A stretch of DNA of 64,000 bases from NCBI GenBank assembly GCA_012103315.1, contig WLWZ01000001.1:496001-560000 (forward strand), written 5' to 3'. The notes under the pieces were generated by a model that was not told where the DNA came from, ran no database searches, and saw nothing but the letters and a program-made list of their open reading frames with translations. Each line of letters begins with the position of its first letter. Position 1 is the first letter of the stretch. The stretch is from Alphaproteobacteria bacterium. Its GTDB lineage: Bacteria; Pseudomonadota; Alphaproteobacteria; MPNO01; UBA2964. Shown here piece by piece: positions 36,947 to 45,889 of this stretch. The position numbers were made by a program, and so were the translations under genes.

Positions 36947-37663
36947 TCATAATGCCGCAGCCCGAATTAGGGCATCGGCCAATTCTGCTGGCGCGTCGAG
37001 CATGACGTCATGCCCGGCTTTGATTTCTTCATAATGCCAGTCGGGGTCGTTCTCGGCGGCGTCGGCAAACGGACCAAACGGTGACGTCGTGTAGAGTCCT
37101 GCCATTATGTATGTTTTGCCCGGAATCTTTTTCCAGTTGCCGGTGAGATTGATCTGCTGGGTCATTGTGGCATAGGGGTGTGGCACGCAGCGCCGGTTTA
37201 CCCAGTCGCGATCTTCAGCATTCTGCACCATAAAACTTTCGGCGCTGCGCGGCGGTACTTTCCAGCCATCACCTTGTTCTTTGACCAAAGCGTCGGCATC
37301 AGCTTGGCGTTCAACTGGAATCAGATCGCGCTGAGCCTGTCCATTTTCCGGAATAAACGCATCGAGATAGACGATGGAGGAAATGTGGTCTGTGATGCGG
37401 TCGGCAGCGCCGGTGATGACAACGCCACCGTAAGAGTGACCACAAAGCGTTACCGCACTGACTTCCTCCGCCTCGATGGAATTCATGACATCTTGAATAT
37501 GCGTGTCGAGATTAACCTCATGGCTCAACAGATGAGCGCGGTCGCCAAGCCCTGTCAAAGTCGGTGTAAGCACGCGATGGCCCTGCTGAACCAAAAGGTT
37601 GGCGACTCGAACCCAACACCAGCCACCATGCCAGGCACCGTGAACCAAAACAAAATTAGCCAT
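36947..37663 (-). CDS. Alpha/beta hydrolase (esterase-like)
   Basis: Protein of 238 residues of the compact alpha/beta-hydrolase type related to plant methylesterases and hydroxynitrile lyases. It has the N-terminal FVLVHGAWHGGWCWVRV (about 4-20, oxyanion HGxWHG), the nucleophile elbow LCGHSYGGVVI (Ser about 78) and a C-terminal EIKAGHDVMLDAPAELADAL with the catalytic His (about 215). The Asp of the triad is in the YTTSPFGPFADAAE region or earlier. Substrate unknown. No operon partner is evident beyond the nearby Sel1-repeat gene 23 bases upstream. Confidence 0.88.
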   Translation of the reverse strand: MANFVLVHGAWHGGWCWVRVANLLVQQGHRVLTPTLTGLGDRAHLLSHEVNLDTHIQDVMNSIEAEEVSAVTLCGHSYGGVVITGAADRITDHISSIVYLDAFIPENGQAQRDLIPVERQADADALVKEQGDGWKVPPRSAESFMVQNAEDRDWVNRRCVPHPYATMTQQINLTGNWKKIPGKTYIMAGLYTTSPFGPFADAAENDPDWHYEEIKAGHDVMLDAPAELADALIRAAAL

Positions 37664-37686
37664 AGCTACTTACCCATTCGGACATT

Positions 37687-38238
37687 CTAATCGCCAGCGC
37701 AAATACTCAAGGTGGATGGAGATAATTTCAACCGGTCCTCGGCTTTGGATAACCAATCACAGCCGCCTTTGCGGGCTTGAACTCTCTCGACCTGCGATAG
37801 CTGGCCTTCTAACACTTGCACTTTGCTTTTTGCGAGTATTCGACGCTGCGGGCGGCGCGCCAAAATCCCGCTTATCCAATACCACTGCAGCGCTTTGACC
37901 TTGTTCTGTACTCCGCTACGTCCCGATTCCAATAGCTCTCCCAAACTATATTGCGCTCTCGCCAGACCCTGATCTGCAGCGCGCTGAAACCATTTTGCGG
38001 CGGCCTTAAAATCCTGTTTGCCGACATAACCGATCATATGCATGACGGCTAAATCGTGTTGCGACCGGGCATCACCTTGTTCGGCCAACCGTTTAAACGT
38101 TGCGAAGGCGCTGTAAAAATCACCCCGGTCGAGCTCAAAGACACCGTCTTTATAAGACAGCGCCTTTTGCGCTGATGCTGATTGAACAGTCAGGCACAGC
38201 AGCAATATCGTCAGGATAGAGATCGACGCCCGTTTCAT
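37687..38238 (-). CDS. Exported Sel1-repeat protein
   Basis: Protein of 183 residues with a signal peptide (about 1-23, ISILTILLLCLTVQSASA) and two to three Sel1-like repeats: GDARSQHDLAVMHMIGYVG (about 56-74), AAKWFQRAADQGLARAQYSL and GQLLESG-type turn read as GELLESGRSG (about 80-115). Such repeats form helical scaffolds for protein contacts in the periplasm. The C-terminus contains two Cys (CDWLSK and the terminal ICAGD) that might form a disulfide. No specific role is indicated. Confidence 0.82.
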   Translation of the reverse strand: MKRASISILTILLLCLTVQSASAQKALSYKDGVFELDRGDFYSAFATFKRLAEQGDARSQHDLAVMHMIGYVGKQDFKAAAKWFQRAADQGLARAQYSLGELLESGRSGVQNKVKALQWYWISGILARRPQRRILAKSKVQVLEGQLSQVERVQARKGGCDWLSKAEDRLKLSPSTLSICAGD

Positions 38239-38329
38239 TCAATGAGTGTAGGACCAAAATGTGGTTTTCCGATAGAAAAACCGTTCGCGCCCTGTTGACA
38301 GTTTTACGAGGTCATGGCGGTCTGTTGCG

Positions 38330-39178
38330 ATGAGCCTACTGGATAGAATCAAGGTCTGTAACAACGGATCCGACATGTCGGACTATCTGCCTTTTATCGT
38401 ATGCGATACCCGAGTTGGGTGGATACATCGTGATTTCGCTTCGACGTTAGGGCCGTTTGACGATGTTTTCTCGATTGTGGATGGGGTCGTATATTTATCT
38501 GATCGTTTGAGCGATTACCGGTCCCGTAGTGAAGCCGTCGACCCGGTGCTTCACCTTCTCGATGCAAATGGCTGGTTTTCTGGTTGGCGTAACGAAGCCT
38601 ATCCGGTCGGAACTGGTTTCTATGACAAACCGTTGTTTGAGATGGAACGTACCGCCGTGCCGCGTTTTGGCGTGGCCGCATACGGCGTTCATATCAACGG
38701 GTTTGTACGCGATGCCGATGAGCTGTTGATGTGGATCGCCAGGCGGGCTGATGACAAGCCAACCTATCCGGGAATGCTTGATAATATGGTCGCGGGCGGT
38801 CAGCCGGTTGGGCTTGGCTTGCTGGAAAACGTCATTAAAGAGGCGGCGGAGGAAGCCGCTGTGCCGGTGGAAATTGCAAGCAAGGCAAAGCCAGTGGGGG
38901 CAATCTCTTATAGGCACGAAGAAGATAACTGCCTGAAACCAGATACGATGTTCGTGTTTGATATGGAACTGCCGAAAGACTTTGTTCCGCAAAACACGGA
39001 TGGTGAACTTGCTGGTTTTCAACTGTTGCCCGTACGCGAAGTCATGGCAATAACCGCTGATACTGCCGACTTCAAGTTCAATTGCGCGGCGGTCAATATC
39101 GACTTTTTTGTCCGGCATGGGATTCTAGCGCCCGAAGATCCCGACTACATCGACATTCAGCGGGGTCTTCACCGATGA
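38330..39178 (+). CDS. DUF4743-type NUDIX hydrolase
   Basis: Protein of 282 residues. The N-terminal ~110 residues (FIVCDTRVGWIHRDFASTL) resemble the DUF4743 domain of thiamine-pyrophosphokinase-related NUDIX proteins. A NUDIX domain follows, with a variant box GLGLLENVIKEAAEEAAVP (about 164-182) in which the E-x7-(K)EAxEEA core is kept. The C-terminal GELAGFQLLPVREVM segment is also typical. It probably hydrolyses a nucleoside diphosphate derivative. The stop overlaps the next gene's ATG by 4 bases, so it is coupled with the AlkA-like glycosylase. Confidence 0.87.
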   Translation: MSLLDRIKVCNNGSDMSDYLPFIVCDTRVGWIHRDFASTLGPFDDVFSIVDGVVYLSDRLSDYRSRSEAVDPVLHLLDANGWFSGWRNEAYPVGTGFYDKPLFEMERTAVPRFGVAAYGVHINGFVRDADELLMWIARRADDKPTYPGMLDNMVAGGQPVGLGLLENVIKEAAEEAAVPVEIASKAKPVGAISYRHEEDNCLKPDTMFVFDMELPKDFVPQNTDGELAGFQLLPVREVMAITADTADFKFNCAAVNIDFFVRHGILAPEDPDYIDIQRGLHR

Positions 39179-39825
39179 CGGTTTCATTGAATAAAGCGCG
39201 ATTGGCGGAAGCAACGGCGGCTTTGTGCGAGCGCGATTCCGATTTGGCGAAGGTGGTCGAAGAGTTCGGTGTGCCACCGCTTTGGAAACGGCCACAGGGT
39301 TTTCGTACGCTTCTTTATCTCATTCTTGAACAGCAGGTGTCGCTAGCGTCGGCTCGTGCGACCTATGAGAAGCTGGTGATCAAGCTCGATGCTGATCCCG
39401 AGCCGGCACCGTTTCTGAAACTAACGGCCGATGATTTGCGCGGACTTGGATTCTCGCGCCAGAAAACTCGCTATTGCCGGTTACTCGCTGAAGCGGTGGC
39501 CGATGGCAGCCTGCCGCTGCAAAATCTGCGGCGTTATGACGATGAAGCGGCCAAAGCCGAGATGATGAAGATCACTGGCATTGGCCATTGGACGGCAGAT
39601 GTTTATCTGATGGAGGCACTGGGGCGTCCTGATGTCTGGCCGGTCGGTGATCTTGCGTTGGCGGTTGGTGCTGAAAAGATCAAAAAGCTAAAGGCGCGGC
39701 CCAACGCTGATGAATTGCAAGAGCTTGGTGAGCAGTGGCGACCTTACCGCGCAGTTGCAGCACGTATTCTCTGGCACTATTACCTGAGCGTCATTAGACC
39801 GCCACCAGGAGGAAAACCATCATGA
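39175..39825 (+). CDS. DNA-3-methyladenine glycosylase, HhH-GPD type
   Basis: Base-excision repair glycosylase of 216 residues, AlkA-like. It has FRTLLYLILEQQVSLASA (about 44-61), the helix-hairpin-helix with KITGIGHWTADVYLMEAL (about 135-152), and the catalytic Asp in VWPVGDLALAVG (about 163). It removes alkylated purines from DNA. The start is the ATG at 39175, overlapping the NUDIX stop (ATGA); a longer frame from 39082 is antecedent read-through of the NUDIX gene. The end overlaps the esterase start by 4 bases. Confidence 0.91.
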   Translation: MTVSLNKARLAEATAALCERDSDLAKVVEEFGVPPLWKRPQGFRTLLYLILEQQVSLASARATYEKLVIKLDADPEPAPFLKLTADDLRGLGFSRQKTRYCRLLAEAVADGSLPLQNLRRYDDEAAKAEMMKITGIGHWTADVYLMEALGRPDVWPVGDLALAVGAEKIKKLKARPNADELQELGEQWRPYRAVAARILWHYYLSVIRPPPGGKPS

Positions 39826-40484
39826 TCGATTTGCCGACACTCTCTGGCCCTAGCATGGGCCCAGTCTCCGGCACTGCAAAAAGTCTTGTCATTTTATTGC
39901 ATGGCTATGGCGCTAATGGCGATGATCTGATCGGTCTCGCCCCACCGCTAACAGAGGTTCTGCCGGATACGGTGTTTGTGTCGCCGAATGCGCCGCACCC
40001 CTGTGCGCAAAACCCGTTTGGTGGGCTGCAATGGTTCGATGTCTGGGAAGGCGATGACTATGATCGTTTGGCGCAAGTCAGGATTGCGGCTGCAACGGTC
40101 GATGCTTTCATCGATAGCGAGTTGGAGCGGTTGGGATTAAATGACAACCAGCTGGCCCTGCTTGGTTTCTCTCAGGGAACGATGCTGTCCTTGCATGTTG
40201 GTCTACGCAGGACGAATGCGCCGGCAGGAATTTTGGGATATTCAGGTCGGCTTGAAGCACCCGAAACGCTCGCCGATGAAATCAAAGTGCGGCCATCTGT
40301 AATGCTCATCCACGGCGAGGAAGATCCGCTGCTTAACGTTGAGCTGATGGACACCGCTGCCGGGCTCTTGCGGGAAAACGGTGTTGAAGTGGATACCCAT
40401 CGTCGGCCAGGGCTCGCCCACGGAATTGATCAGGACGGTGTCAATCTTGGTGCCGGATTCTTGAGCGTCGTTCTCAGCGCTTAA
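39822..40484 (+). CDS. Phospholipase/carboxylesterase family hydrolase
   Basis: Alpha/beta hydrolase of 220 residues. It has SLVILLHGYGANGDDLIGL (about 21-39), the nucleophile elbow LLGFSQGTMLSLHVG (Ser about 119), an Asp region MLIHGEEDPLLNV (about 165) and the catalytic His in RRPGLAHGIDQDG (about 198). The arrangement is that of acyl-protein thioesterase-like carboxylesterases. It is the third gene of the coupled NUDIX-AlkA-hydrolase operon. Why an esterase is coupled to DNA repair is unclear. Confidence 0.9.
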   Translation: MIDLPTLSGPSMGPVSGTAKSLVILLHGYGANGDDLIGLAPPLTEVLPDTVFVSPNAPHPCAQNPFGGLQWFDVWEGDDYDRLAQVRIAAATVDAFIDSELERLGLNDNQLALLGFSQGTMLSLHVGLRRTNAPAGILGYSGRLEAPETLADEIKVRPSVMLIHGEEDPLLNVELMDTAAGLLRENGVEVDTHRRPGLAHGIDQDGVNLGAGFLSVVLSA

Positions 40485-40494
40485 AGGTCGGGAT

Positions 40495-40971
40495 TTATTG
40501 CTGGGTCTTCCTCAGTTCGGGGTCCCAATGCCCTTTGCCCTCGAGATCGCCCATATCAAAAATCCAGTTATAGCCGTTCTTGGGATTCCACAGAATTTCC
40601 CAACAATTGCCGTCGCGGTCCCAGAAATGGAAGCTATAGGTGCCATGCTGTTCGACCGGCTTTGATATATTATAGAGGCCCCATTCCTCCGCGCCATCGA
40701 GCACGGCCTGATGGGAAGCGTCGACTTCGGCGTCGCTTTCTACATCAATGCCGTTGTGATTGAGTCGCGGCATTTCGGTCATGTTCTTATCTTGCACCAC
40801 AACATAAATATGGTCGCCGCCGAGCCGAGTCATGAGAGATATCTTACTGGTTTGCATGACCTCGATACCGAGAAACTCTTCATAGAATTTACGGGTCGCG
40901 TCGAGGTCCTTAGACCCCAGCGTGCCGTGCGATATGAATTTCGACTTTATGACTGAATTTTTGGTGCCCAT
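40495..40971 (-). CDS. VOC family (glyoxalase/extradiol dioxygenase-like) protein
   Basis: Protein of 158 residues with one beta-alpha-beta-beta-beta pair. It opens KFISHGTLGSKDLDATRKFY with a metal-type His, and has a second His in NHNGIDVESD (about 77, read as LNHNGIDVE) and an acidic WDRDGNCWEILW (about 124). This matches the VOC superfamily pattern for a metal-dependent lyase, isomerase or dioxygenase. The substrate is unknown. It is convergent with the esterase and separated from it by 10 bases. The residues that would fix the function cannot be assigned here. Confidence 0.85.
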   Translation of the reverse strand: MGTKNSVIKSKFISHGTLGSKDLDATRKFYEEFLGIEVMQTSKISLMTRLGGDHIYVVVQDKNMTEMPRLNHNGIDVESDAEVDASHQAVLDGAEEWGLYNISKPVEQHGTYSFHFWDRDGNCWEILWNPKNGYNWIFDMGDLEGKGHWDPELRKTQQ

Positions 40972-41177
40972 GAGATGATCCCTTCAATCTCGTATTCCCT
41001 GCGTGGCGATTAGAAACCCCATCAATCTATGCGTCAAATCCCGATTCGTGAGCTCGCATTGTGTGGTCTAACATTCCCTTGTAACATTTATCGCTAAAGA
41101 GGAATGCCGAGATAAAATTATAGGCGGTATTTCAGTGAAACAGGGACAAGTTACAAGGTCTTAGGTACTAGGCACCG

Positions 41178-41729
41178 ATGCAGGATTCACCCGCTCTCGT
41201 TCTCAATGCCGACTTCCGGCCACTGAGCTATTTTCCACTGTCTTTGTGGTCGTGGCAGGATGCCGTTAAAGCTGTGTTTCTTGACCGCGTAAATATCGTT
41301 GCAGAGTACGAGGGGTCCGTCCGGTCGCCGTCATTTTCAATGCGGCTGCCGAGCGTCATTTCCCTCAAAGAGTATATCCCGCTATCACGCCAGCCAGCCT
41401 TTACCCGGTTTAACGTGTTTCTGCGTGACCGCTTCGATTGCCAATATTGCGGCGAGTGGTTCCCGGTGCATGAACTCACCTTTGATCATGTTGTGCCGCG
41501 ATCGCGTGGTGGCAGGACCAATTGGGACAATGTTGTTACCGCCTGTTCAGCCTGTAATCTGCGCAAGGCAAACAAATCTGTGAAGGAATCGCAGATGTTT
41601 CCGCGCCTGCCACCCGAACAACCCTCGACCTGGCTACTCCAGGAAAATGGTCGTGCTTTTCCGCCCAACTATTTGCACGAGAGTTGGCGCGATTTTCTCT
41701 ATTGGGATACTGAACTGCAGGACGATTGA
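41178..41729 (+). CDS. HNH endonuclease family protein
   Basis: Protein of 183 residues. The HNH core is FDCQYCGEWFPVHELTFDHV (about 94-113) with VPRSRGGRTNWDNVVTACSA (about 114-133) and CNLRKANKS, containing two CxxC zinc pairs and the catalytic D-H and N residues. The N-terminal ~60 residues (ALVLNADFRPLSYFPLSLWS) are typical of the housekeeping HNH protein found widely in alpha- and other proteobacteria. No restriction or phage genes are nearby, so it is probably not part of a mobile element. It is convergent with the DUF427 gene, 10 bases away. Confidence 0.9.
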   Translation: MQDSPALVLNADFRPLSYFPLSLWSWQDAVKAVFLDRVNIVAEYEGSVRSPSFSMRLPSVISLKEYIPLSRQPAFTRFNVFLRDRFDCQYCGEWFPVHELTFDHVVPRSRGGRTNWDNVVTACSACNLRKANKSVKESQMFPRLPPEQPSTWLLQENGRAFPPNYLHESWRDFLYWDTELQDD

Positions 41730-41739
41730 TCGTCGTTAG

Positions 41740-42303
41740 TTAGTGGACGTTGACCGGGTCGCCTTCCGAGCGCTGTAGGATCAAGGGTGATCTGCTCTCC
41801 ATGGTCCAACGGTAACGCTTGGCGTAACGCTGTACATCCGGCATTTGCCATGCCGCATCGAAAGCCGCATCCGTGACGTCGGTGTTATCAAGAACGTCAC
41901 CTGCACTCAGCGTCGATTTCTCCGAATGACGGATCAGCCAGCACAGAGCTTCCCAACCGGTTTTACTGCCACGTTGACTGGGTGAGCTTTCGACCAACCC
42001 AGGACCTTCAGGTCCATCGACAATCTCAACGCCTTTCCAGAAGGCAATATGATCTTTGATCAGGTTGGCTTCTTCGTAGGGCGTGTCATAGCGCCAAGCG
42101 GCACCGATATTCTCTTCACCATCAACGACGATATCGAGATAACCGGCGAAACCCTTCCAGTGGCAGAAGGTTACCGGGACATCGGGATTGGGACGTAAAA
42201 GGCCCTGGTTTATTGTCTCAATAGGGAAATAGGCGTTGCCTTCTACGTGCGCGACAGTGTCGCTTTCAGCCAATGTGACTCCGTTCCAAATGGCCTTGGG
42301 CAT
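41740..42303 (-). CDS. DUF427 protein with C-terminal extension
   Basis: Protein of 187 residues. Residues 1-95 form a DUF427 domain: MPKAIWNGVTLAESDTVAHV, then YFPIETI and PVTFCHWKGFAGYLDIVVDG, ending AWRYDTPYEEANLIKDHIAFW. DUF427 proteins adopt a small beta fold of unknown function. The last ~90 residues are not part of the usual domain and include HSEKSTLSAGDVLDNTDVTD. No catalytic motif is visible there. It lies 35 bases downstream of the GDSL hydrolase on the same strand, so it may belong to the molybdenum-hydroxylase operon. Confidence 0.85.
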   Translation of the reverse strand: MPKAIWNGVTLAESDTVAHVEGNAYFPIETINQGLLRPNPDVPVTFCHWKGFAGYLDIVVDGEENIGAAWRYDTPYEEANLIKDHIAFWKGVEIVDGPEGPGLVESSPSQRGSKTGWEALCWLIRHSEKSTLSAGDVLDNTDVTDAAFDAAWQMPDVQRYAKRYRWTMESRSPLILQRSEGDPVNVH

Positions 42304-42338
42304 GTTATTTCTCCCGTTTGGTTAGATTGCGTTGACGA

Positions 42339-43499
42339 CTAGTCAAACAATGACAGATCGATAATGTCTCCCATGTGGATATAGCCCGCATCGCTCGGAT
42401 GTAAATGGTCGCCACAATCATAAAGCGGCAGCATCTCGTTGGGATGGTCTGGATTCTGGAGCTCTTTATCAAAATCGATCACCGCATCAAAGACATCGGT
42501 TTGACGTAGCCACGCATTAATGGCCAGCCGCCTCTGATTGCCTTCTTCGGTATAGAGCCCCTTTAAACCCGGCGGCGGGTTGTAGTCCTCATTTTCATAA
42601 GGCAGAAGAGTCCCAGCATAGATTTTGATGCCTTTAGCGTGCGCTCTAACTGCCATTTGCTTCATGCCGGCAATGAGCTCGTCGGCGCTGACAACCAAAT
42701 CGGGGTCAGAACCGCGATTACGGATGTCATTAATCCCAAGCTGAAAGATCAAATGGGTTGCGCCGGTTTGGGCGATGACGTCCCGATCAAAACGCTGGAG
42801 GGAGCTGCCACCACGCGCATCATGGATGATTTTACTGCCGCCGATGCCTTGGTTCATAACACCATACAGCCGACCGCCGTTAGTCTCATGTCGTGCCAAA
42901 ATGTTGCGGGCTAATTGGTCGGGCCAACGATTATTGGCGTCGACCGTTGAGATGTTGCAGTCAGTGAGAGAGTCTCCCAGCGCGACGATGCCGCCTGCGC
43001 CGTCGGGTGCTTCAACGTCGATGCCGCTGGCAAAAAGATAGGTGTCTGTTGATTGCGCCACAGGAAGTTCCCTAGCGCCGACATGATTGCCAGGCGTGGA
43101 AATATAGTTGGTCTGGTTGCAGGTAGCATGGCCGGTGACATCAAATCCTTCCGGTATGTTGTCAGGAAGGTAAAAGCTGATGGCGAGATCGCTCAATGGG
43201 CCGAATTCAAGTTCCACTTCGTCGCTAACGGCGAGCGATCCTGCTGCAATCGCTGTCGCAGTCTCTCCATCAAAAGTTAGCATCCGTATTGTTTGCGCGT
43301 TGATCCCAGCGTCGTCAGTTCTACAGGCGATCGTTGCGGCACCAATTTTGAGCCGTTGTTGGCCGTAGGCGTTGGATATTTTTACCCTGAGTTTAGAACC
43401 GCCGATGCTGACATGGGCGATCATCCTTAACGTCTGATCGTTAAAGGCAAATCCATCGGTTGCCGCTGGTGTGGTCGTCCAGGTGCCGACCCAACCCAT
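42339..43499 (-). CDS. SGNH/GDSL-family hydrolase
   Basis: Esterase-type protein of 386 residues with no signal peptide. A beta-rich N-terminal domain (about 1-160) precedes an SGNH domain. Block I is IVALGDSLTDCNIS (Ser about 176). Block II has the Gly in NQGIGGSKIIHDARG, block III LIFQLGINDIRNRG (Asn about 255) and block V YDCGDHLHPSDAGY with catalytic Asp and His (about 362-367). It overlaps the stop of the large molybdenum-hydroxylase subunit gene by one base at 43499, so it is translationally linked to that operon. It may hydrolyse an ester of the enzyme's substrate or product; this is inference. Confidence 0.9.
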   Translation of the reverse strand: MGWVGTWTTTPAATDGFAFNDQTLRMIAHVSIGGSKLRVKISNAYGQQRLKIGAATIACRTDDAGINAQTIRMLTFDGETATAIAAGSLAVSDEVELEFGPLSDLAISFYLPDNIPEGFDVTGHATCNQTNYISTPGNHVGARELPVAQSTDTYLFASGIDVEAPDGAGGIVALGDSLTDCNISTVDANNRWPDQLARNILARHETNGGRLYGVMNQGIGGSKIIHDARGGSSLQRFDRDVIAQTGATHLIFQLGINDIRNRGSDPDLVVSADELIAGMKQMAVRAHAKGIKIYAGTLLPYENEDYNPPPGLKGLYTEEGNQRRLAINAWLRQTDVFDAVIDFDKELQNPDHPNEMLPLYDCGDHLHPSDAGYIHMGDIIDLSLFD

Positions 43500-45886
43500 C
43501 AGACTTTGCCCAAAGCCTTTAGGATGGTTTCAGGCGACATCGGTTGTGCGGTGACTTTGCCGCCGAAAGGGCGGATCGCATCGTTGACTGCGTTCATCAC
43601 TACGGCGGGTGCAGCGCCGGTACCAGATTCGCCAACACCCTTAGCCCCGAGTTCCGAAACGCCGGTATGGGTTTGGATGTGGGCGACCTCGATGTCCGGC
43701 ATTTCACCGGCCATCGGTGTCAGGTAATCCGCCAGCGTCGCGTTTTGTAGCTGCCCCGCTGCGTCATAGACGCATTCCTCATAGAGCGCGCCGCCGAGCC
43801 CTTGAACGCAGCCTCCACGGACCTGCTCATCGGCAAGTTGCGGATTGATCACCCTGCCGCAATCTTCGATGACCCAGTGATTAAGGAGTTTGATAAAGCC
43901 GGTATCGGTATCAACCTCGACATAAGCACCCTGAATGCCATTGGTGAAGATATAGAGGGCGTCCTTGAGCCGGAAACGGTGCGTTGCTGACAGGGTATGC
44001 TGGATATGGTTCGGCAGTTCAGCCACCTGGAAATGTCCAATGCGGCCAATCTCGGCAAGCGAGATACGAGATGCCGTATCACCTTTATCGACGACGTGAC
44101 CATCTACAATATCAAGGGTGTCGGGCTCAGCCTGAAGCAACACACCGGCAATTTCGAGTATTTCAGCGCGCAATGTCATGGCTGCCTGATAGGTCGCTTC
44201 CCCGCCAATGGCTGTGGCGCGTGAGGCATAGGTGCCGCCGCCATAGGGCACAGCATCGGTATCGCCTTCAATGACCCGAACTGATTCCATCGGGACGCCA
44301 AGCGTTGCCGCAGCGATCTGACCCATAACGGTATCAACACCCTGGCCTTGGTCTGTCACCCCGACCATGCAAATCACGCCACCCGAAGGCTCTAGCTTGA
44401 TGGTGCAGGAATCTTGTGACGAGATTGGCGCGCCACCTGCGCCGTAATAGCCTGCCGGGCCGGGAGCAGTTCCCTTGATAAAGGCGGCGATTCCAATGCC
44501 GCGCTGAATTCCCTTTTTACGGTATTCGGCTTGTTCTTCAAGCAATGCGTCGTAGCCCATACGCTCGACCAGCGTCTCTAAACATTGCTGATGCGACAGG
44601 TCGCGCATCTCAATACCAGCGGCACTGACGCGGGGATATGAATCGTCGTGCATGACGTTACGACGGCGGATTTCCATCGGGTCGATGCCGCAAGCGGCAG
44701 CAGCTTGATCAACCAATGATTCGCCAACTGAGTTGCCGATGGGGTGTCCAACCGCCCGATATTGCGATGTTGGCACCTTGTTGAGGTAAACCACCTGCGT
44801 CTTGGCCCGGTAGTTTTCATGCGCGTAGGGGCCACCAGTAATGTTGAGTATTTGGTTGGCCTCGAACACGCTGGTACGTGGATATTGAGAATAGGCACCG
44901 GCGCCGGAACGGACATCAATATCCATCGAGGTGATGATGCCTTCTTTGGTAACGGCGATACGACCGCTGACCCGATTTTCGCGGGCATGGATATCGGTGG
45001 CAAAGCTCTCCAGTCGGTCGGCGACAAATTTTACCGGTCTGGCGAGTTTGATCGCGGCCGCTGTGGCAGCAACCTCATCGCCAAAGGTATGAATTTTAAG
45101 GCCAAATGAACCACCGACATCAGGAGCGACAATGCGAACGTTATGTTCAGGCACGCCCAATGTACGCGCGAATACCGTTTGGATCATATGCGGGCACTGG
45201 CTACTGGTATGGATCGTCAGCCGTTCGGTGCCGGGATCATATTCTGCCAGCAAAGCACGGGGTTCCAGACTGACAGCGGTGTGACGACCAAAGGTGAACG
45301 TATCCTCGATAACGATATCAGCGTCGGCGACGGCCTTTTCGACATCGCCGGATTCAATCGTCTTTTCAAATGCCAGATTATCACCGAGATTGGGATGGAT
45401 AACCGGCGTGTCTTTGTCCAGTGCCGTTTCCTTGTCGATAACAACCGGTAGTTCTTCATATTCAACGGTTACCAGCTCAGCGGCATCCTCGGCTTCAGCA
45501 CGGCTGGAGGCGACGACCATCACAACCGGCTCGCCTTGCCAGCAGGCGCGGTCGATTGCCATTGGATGTTGGGGCTCGGATTTCATGCCATCGAAGCAAA
45601 CCAGCGTACCGACCCAGGGACCGGTGCACATTTCGGCGAGCTCTGCGCCAGTCATGACGAGCGCGACACCGGGTTGTTGTTTTGCGGCATCGACATCAAT
45701 CGAGAGAATCTTGGCATGACCATACGGGCTACGGACGAAAGCGGCATGCAATGTTCGTGCTGGCATGATGTCGTCGGTATAGCGACCTCGTCCGGCGACG
45801 GCCCGCTTGGCAGCATCGCGGGAGAGCGTTCGTCCGACATAGCTGTTGGGTTTGTCGAGTAGAGTGATGGGCGTTTCCTTATTCAT
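43499..45886 (-). CDS. Molybdopterin-binding large subunit of xanthine dehydrogenase-family hydroxylase
   Basis: Catalytic subunit of 795 residues. The start region GRTLSRDAAKRAVAGRGRYT (about 18-37) and DVGGSFGLKIHTFGDEV (about 254) fit the family. The catalytic base is the Glu of GAKGVGESGTGAAPAV (about 750). The active-site loop reads SQYRAVGHPIGNSVGES (about 365); aerobic CO dehydrogenases have the Cys-containing AYRCSFR there. So it is not a CO dehydrogenase but a hydroxylase of an unknown, perhaps aromatic or heteroaromatic, substrate. It is third in an operon after the FAD and iron-sulfur subunits. Confidence 0.93.
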   Translation of the reverse strand: MNKETPITLLDKPNSYVGRTLSRDAAKRAVAGRGRYTDDIMPARTLHAAFVRSPYGHAKILSIDVDAAKQQPGVALVMTGAELAEMCTGPWVGTLVCFDGMKSEPQHPMAIDRACWQGEPVVMVVASSRAEAEDAAELVTVEYEELPVVIDKETALDKDTPVIHPNLGDNLAFEKTIESGDVEKAVADADIVIEDTFTFGRHTAVSLEPRALLAEYDPGTERLTIHTSSQCPHMIQTVFARTLGVPEHNVRIVAPDVGGSFGLKIHTFGDEVAATAAAIKLARPVKFVADRLESFATDIHARENRVSGRIAVTKEGIITSMDIDVRSGAGAYSQYPRTSVFEANQILNITGGPYAHENYRAKTQVVYLNKVPTSQYRAVGHPIGNSVGESLVDQAAAACGIDPMEIRRRNVMHDDSYPRVSAAGIEMRDLSHQQCLETLVERMGYDALLEEQAEYRKKGIQRGIGIAAFIKGTAPGPAGYYGAGGAPISSQDSCTIKLEPSGGVICMVGVTDQGQGVDTVMGQIAAATLGVPMESVRVIEGDTDAVPYGGGTYASRATAIGGEATYQAAMTLRAEILEIAGVLLQAEPDTLDIVDGHVVDKGDTASRISLAEIGRIGHFQVAELPNHIQHTLSATHRFRLKDALYIFTNGIQGAYVEVDTDTGFIKLLNHWVIEDCGRVINPQLADEQVRGGCVQGLGGALYEECVYDAAGQLQNATLADYLTPMAGEMPDIEVAHIQTHTGVSELGAKGVGESGTGAAPAVVMNAVNDAIRPFGGKVTAQPMSPETILKALGKV

Positions 45887-45889
45887 GGC

